Source of the DNA: an uncultured Collinsella sp.
GTDB taxonomy: Bacteria; Actinomycetota; Coriobacteriia; Coriobacteriales; Coriobacteriaceae
Assembly (NCBI GenBank): GCA_958437935.1
Contig: CAUBPS010000030.1
Coordinates: 1 to 11,779 of the forward strand
Length of the DNA: 11,779 nucleotides
Reading direction: 5' to 3'
This document shows, piece after piece, positions 11,700 to 11,779 of this stretch (positions are counted from its first letter, which is position 1; each line of letters starts with the position of its first letter). The position numbers and the translations under genes were made by a program. The notes under the pieces were generated by a model. It searched no databases, was not told the DNA's origin, and saw only the letters and a program-made list of their open reading frames with translations.

Positions 11700-11779
11700 C
11701 AAAATGTGTGTCCCAATAGAACATCCGTTTCCATCCATTAATCCAGCCAGAACGGGTACGGGTCCCTGTGGTGGAGGTC

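Larger units (their letters stand above)
11306..11779. other. Gene-free segment with tRNA-3'-end and repeat remnants
   Basis: No protein gene is supported in these 474 bases. The proximal part (11306-11400) must hold the promoter of the GH5-like operon, but I find no convincing -35/-10 pair. Positions 11503-11513 and 11704-11714 share GTGTGTCCC. Positions 11559-11699 hold a terminator, a tRNA-like 3' end and GC-rich hairpins, listed separately. The 111-residue plus-strand frame across this region has no ribosome binding site and runs over these structures. Confidence 0.6.

Noticed and set aside
11384..11719. 111-residue plus-strand frame at the right end
   Set aside because: It has no ribosome binding site and crosses a terminator hairpin, a tRNA-like end and GC-rich hairpins; its composition is Arg-rich and unstructured.
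11769..11779. Possible minus-strand tRNA 3' end (GACCTCCACCA) at the window edge
   Set aside because: Eleven bases are too few to distinguish a tRNA acceptor end from chance.

Overview
This window looks like a chromosomal housekeeping segment from a GC-rich actinobacterium of the class Coriobacteriia, and Collinsella or a close relative is my best guess. That assignment is inferred from the protein sequences and the GC-rich codon use; no ribosomal RNA is present to confirm it. Nearly everything is transcribed on the minus strand. The one supported plus-strand gene is a 57-residue membrane protein.

Layout, low to high coordinates. (1) Positions 1-780 hold three identical tRNA-Arg(ACG) genes on the minus strand. 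Two complete units (promoter, tRNA, terminator) are visible; the terminator of the first lies outside the window. The second and third units are separated by a truncated tRNA 3' end and a GC-rich repeat. (2) Positions 857-1234 carry a small gene of unknown function, with a near-consensus LexA/SOS box over its candidate promoter. (3) serS (1406-2689) has its own terminator and is divergent from the small membrane protein (2801-2974); the spacer between them holds two perfect 12-bp palindromes. (4) A 135-bp element with inverted ends (2985-3119), containing a strong terminator, separates that gene from proC. (5) An SPFH-domain membrane protein and rlmH form a tight pair, with proC 73 bp further on. 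(6) Positions 5454-5766 contain tRNA-Leu(CAG), its terminator, a second copy of the GC-rich repeat, and a truncated tRNA-Leu 3' end with a duplicate terminator. (7) rsmA and tatD overlap by 11 bp. (8) Upstream of them, a GH5-like protein, rsmI and metG are arranged head to tail and end in a terminator. (9) Positions 11306-11779 contain no convincing protein gene, but hold a third, diverged example of the terminator / tRNA-3'-end / GC-rich-hairpin arrangement.

Functionally, the genes centre on translation: two aminoacyl-tRNA synthetases, three rRNA methyltransferases (RlmH, RsmA, RsmI) and four tRNAs. ProC (proline synthesis), a TatD-type nuclease and an SPFH membrane scaffold accompany them.

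The most unusual signals are four. First, a repeat is sandwiched between an intact tRNA and a duplicated copy of that tRNA's 3' end plus terminator, seen at two different tRNAs with almost the same ~190-bp period. Second, a GH5-family protein keeps the nucleophile Glu but lacks the acid/base Glu. Third, a LexA-like operator lies before an unknown gene. Fourth, a 12-bp palindrome can supply a -10 box on both strands between serS and the small membrane protein gene.
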